NCBI GenBank assembly: GCA_964036195.1
Contig: OZ038450.1
Coordinates: forward strand, 31,911,194 to 31,975,193
Direction: 5' to 3'
DNA: 64,000 nucleotides
Source of the DNA: Sphaerolaimus hirsutus
Lineage: Eukaryota > Nematoda > Chromadorea > Monhysterida > Sphaerolaimidae
A model generated the notes under the pieces. It made no database searches, was not told the origin of the DNA, and was given only the letters and a program-made list of their open reading frames with translations. The first letter of the stretch is position 1; each line of letters opens with the position of its first letter. This document shows, in pieces, positions 61,834 to 64,000 of the stretch. The position numbers were made by a program, and so were the translations under genes.

Positions 61834-64000
61834 ACCAATAATGATACCGTTTTTTCAATTGAAAATGAACCTTCTTATTCACTGTACTGGTCGTAATCGA
61901 TGTCAAACTAGGGTTATTTCTAAATTGAAGATTTTGAGTATTTAATGAATATGGTGCACACAATTGTGGTGAGAAATATGAAATCAACTGTTTTTTTAGT
62001 TCATTACTCTGTAATAAATACTTATTTATAGATGTCATTCTCACCCCTTTTGCCTTTAAAACTGTATATGCATTGTTCGGGTCAATTTTTTTCCTATATG
62101 TCATTGAATAAAACTTATTTGCTATACCTATGAATTCACTCACAAATTCTTCATCTAAAACTTCTGAACTCAATTCACCTAAAAAACCTGGATTGGTTTT
62201 AGGGTGAACAAAACCACTAGAATTATTAGCCACATAATAACAAGAATCTGTATCAGAATATAACAATTGATTATAAGAAAACTGTTCCAATAATCGTTGT
62301 AAAATTGAACGAGAATAACTAGTAATATATAATGCTAAAATTAAACATGAATTGGTTGAATTTTGTGCATATTCATTAGCGGTTTTAACTTTTACTCGAG
62401 CTACATTTTCATTCATTATGAAAATTTCATCAACTTCATTTACTGGCGAAAATACCGTATTCATAAACTTTGTAGGGTCCTTAATAAATACATATTTAGA
62501 CTTTTGAGTGTTCAAACCCAACTGTCCATATGAACTATTGAGTAACAATTTACATACCTTAGTTTTTGCTGAATTTTCTTCAAATTTATCAGGATCTAAA
62601 TAACATTTCTCTATATATTGAAATTTTTTACAAAAATCCAATTTTTCTTGGTAATTTTTAAAATTATGCTTGGCTGATAAAACTTTTAATGAAAAAATTT
62701 TATCTATAAATGTACTGAAAACACCTTCTGTAGGTGACTCTGGAGTCCATTGAGATACATTATCATAAATTAATGCTTCATATACTTGCACAATTACATA
62801 ATTTCTTTCCAGCGCCATATTTAAGCAATTTACAGACCAAGTTCCAAACATTTTTCTTTGTTTATTTGTACATGTGCAAACATATGAGCCGTCTGGTGGG
62901 GGTAATTTTTGTTTACCCGTCACATATTTTTTTGCGCAATTATAACACAATGTGTAAACTGAAAAATCACCAATCTTAGTTGGGAGACACGGAAGTAATA
63001 AATTACTTGGCGGTAAAATATCCAATTGCAAAACACCAGCTGTAAATGGTAATTTTTTTCCAGTATACCCTGTTAAAAATTTGAGCTCTTCCTGTGACAT
63101 TACTCTTGGTGCCATAATTGGCATAGGAAACTTTTTCATAGCTGCAGGGTACATTGAAACAATATCTATAGCATTTATTGTATTGTCTTGATTAAATTTT
63201 AGTGGTAAATTATCACAGAATAAGTTACCGTTAGGGTTTGTACTAGCAAAACAGTTGAAAAGCTCTGTTCTGCCCCCAAAAAAAGCATCCCTCATATTAA
63301 GAGGTGGTCTAACCTTAGTTGCATTAAAAATTTTTGCAAATTTTTGACTGTTACGCCTCAGTCTATCTATATCACATGTCCACCAGGCTTCAACTCGCTT
63401 ACCTGTAACATGTTCAATCATACTTATCCTCTGCATTGTATTATTGTAATTTTCTTTGTGTGTTAAATGGGACTGCCTAAATTTACCATGTCTATGTGAT
63501 TCAAAACAACGATTACAGCCGTGCACTGCACACCCTAAAAATTCTCGATAAAAGTCTACATCTTTTTTTTCAGCGTCTTTATACACCACACAGTCAATTT
63601 TAAAATTTCTATAAACATTTGTTTGATAATCAAAACACGTAACGACTTTTTCTCCACCTTGGGACCTCGAATATTGAATATATGGATTTTGATAATATTT
63701 TGATATTGCTACAATGCTTTTCAGAGCCCAAATTGATTGATTATCATTGACACTAAAACTATTATGTGGTGGAATATGAACTATAGTTGACGTATCCAAA
63801 TGTTGAGACTTCCATATAAAATTAGCTAATGAACTAAGACTTTTGGAATTTAAATGGGGGATTATTTTAAAAATATCAAAAATTTCTTTAGAAAATTTAC
63901 AAAATGCCTCTTGCAATACTAAAACATCTGATTTTATATATTCGTAACATTCTTTTTTAATGTCAAATTCTCTCATTTTATTTGATTCATACCACTCCAT
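61769..64000 (-). CDS. Protein-primed DNA polymerase B, N-terminus outside the window
   Basis: At least 743 codons. Motif A is DIVSMYPAAMKKFP, motif B KLLLNSSYGQLG, motif C YSDTDSCYY. The first visible part holds ECYEYIKSDVLVL, resembling the Exo III motif, so the exonuclease's earlier motifs and the terminal-protein region lie to the right of the window. Two zinc-binding-like groups (CAVHGCNRC; CYNCAKKY with CTCTNK) sit before and after motif A. It replicates the linear element from a protein primer. Confidence 0.9.
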   Translation of the reverse strand: MEWYESNKMREFDIKKECYEYIKSDVLVLQEAFCKFSKEIFDIFKIIPHLNSKSLSSLANFIWKSQHLDTSTIVHIPPHNSFSVNDNQSIWALKSIVAISKYYQNPYIQYSRSQGGEKVVTCFDYQTNVYRNFKIDCVVYKDAEKKDVDFYREFLGCAVHGCNRCFESHRHGKFRQSHLTHKENYNNTMQRISMIEHVTGKRVEAWWTCDIDRLRRNSQKFAKIFNATKVRPPLNMRDAFFGGRTELFNCFASTNPNGNLFCDNLPLKFNQDNTINAIDIVSMYPAAMKKFPMPIMAPRVMSQEELKFLTGYTGKKLPFTAGVLQLDILPPSNLLLPCLPTKIGDFSVYTLCYNCAKKYVTGKQKLPPPDGSYVCTCTNKQRKMFGTWSVNCLNMALERNYVIVQVYEALIYDNVSQWTPESPTEGVFSTFIDKIFSLKVLSAKHNFKNYQEKLDFCKKFQYIEKCYLDPDKFEENSAKTKVCKLLLNSSYGQLGLNTQKSKYVFIKDPTKFMNTVFSPVNEVDEIFIMNENVARVKVKTANEYAQNSTNSCLILALYITSYSRSILQRLLEQFSYNQLLYSDTDSCYYVANNSSGFVHPKTNPGFLGELSSEVLDEEFVSEFIGIANKFYSMTYRKKIDPNNAYTVLKAKGVRMTSINKYLLQSNELKKQLISYFSPQLCAPYSLNTQNLQFRNNPSLTSITTSTVNKKVHFQLKKRYHYWFGDRPYSIPWGYSGKLPHYNG

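Larger units (their letters stand above)
51700..64000 (-). mobile_element. Maverick/Polinton element, right part beyond the window
   Basis: Gathers a protein-primed B-family polymerase, packaging ATPase, DDE integrase, adenain-like protease and capsid-type genes in about 10 kb. That set defines Polintons, thought to be able to form virions. Most genes lie on the minus strand, with overlaps of 1-80 nt or gaps of a few nt. A short plus-strand cluster occupies 53.8-54.8 kb. The main minus-strand frames are open, so the copy looks recent. Neither terminal repeat can be fixed. Confidence 0.9.

Overview
The window is eukaryotic, almost certainly from an invertebrate animal. Genes carry short canonical GT-AG introns, secreted proteins have a separate signal-peptide exon, and there is one APE-type LINE, many hAT-like and fold-back DNA elements, and most of a Maverick/Polinton (a virus-like self-synthesising transposon). 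The DNA is AT-rich except for a few GC-rich exons. No rRNA, tRNA or CRISPR locus was seen. The species cannot be named from the sequence.

Layout. (1) 1.8-14.3 kb, + strand: a secreted N-acetylmuramoyl-L-alanine amidase (Amidase_2/AmpD type) with a signal peptide, two six-to-seven-cysteine modules and all expected zinc ligands. Its exons sum to 873 nt (290 codons plus stop) in one frame, but two exons are physically split by transposons with target-site duplications (5053-6837 and 10603-13869). Two more interruptions (7814-7991 and 13944-14094) are copies of one small inverted-repeat element that begins with GT and behaves like an intron. (2) 15.6-20.3 kb: relic of a tandem paralogue (signal exon plus half a cysteine exon), separated by two large TIR elements. 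(3) 20.5-23.5 kb: nested hAT-like and other TIR repeats. (4) 23.6-24.8 kb: GC-rich, frameshifted pseudogene of a UPF1-like SF1 helicase C-terminus. (5) 25.4-31.1 kb: repeats and AT-rich DNA with one possible exon. (6) 31.1-35.3 kb: a LINE with endonuclease and reverse transcriptase and one in-frame stop. (7) 35.5-42.4 kb: a 7-kb fold-back element whose ends are arrays of short palindromes; its centre holds a >1-kb hairpin. (8) 42.6-48.5 kb: an unrecognised two-exon gene and a secreted multi-exon protein with 19 tandem six-residue Cys-Pro-Ser-Pro-Thr-Pro units. (9) 48.4-51.7 kb: minisatellites, duplicated hairpins and fold-backs. (10) 51.7-64.0 kb: the Polinton, truncated by the window end.

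Polinton logic. Reading leftward from the right edge (minus strand): protein-primed DNA polymerase B, packaging ATPase, a small helical protein, a Pro/Gln-rich protein, a DDE integrase, a one-pass membrane protein, a candidate minor capsid protein, a very basic core-like protein, the double-jelly-roll major capsid candidate and an adenain-like protease. At 52.3-54.8 kb further genes diverge from a repeat-filled two-way promoter; one is a 64-nt-intron gene with a dUTPase-like pattern whose catalytic motifs look degraded. Replication, integration, capsid, maturation and packaging functions are therefore all present.

The most unusual signals are the introner-like element in the amidase gene, the clean transposon splits of otherwise intact exons, and the spliced dUTPase-fold gene in the Polinton.
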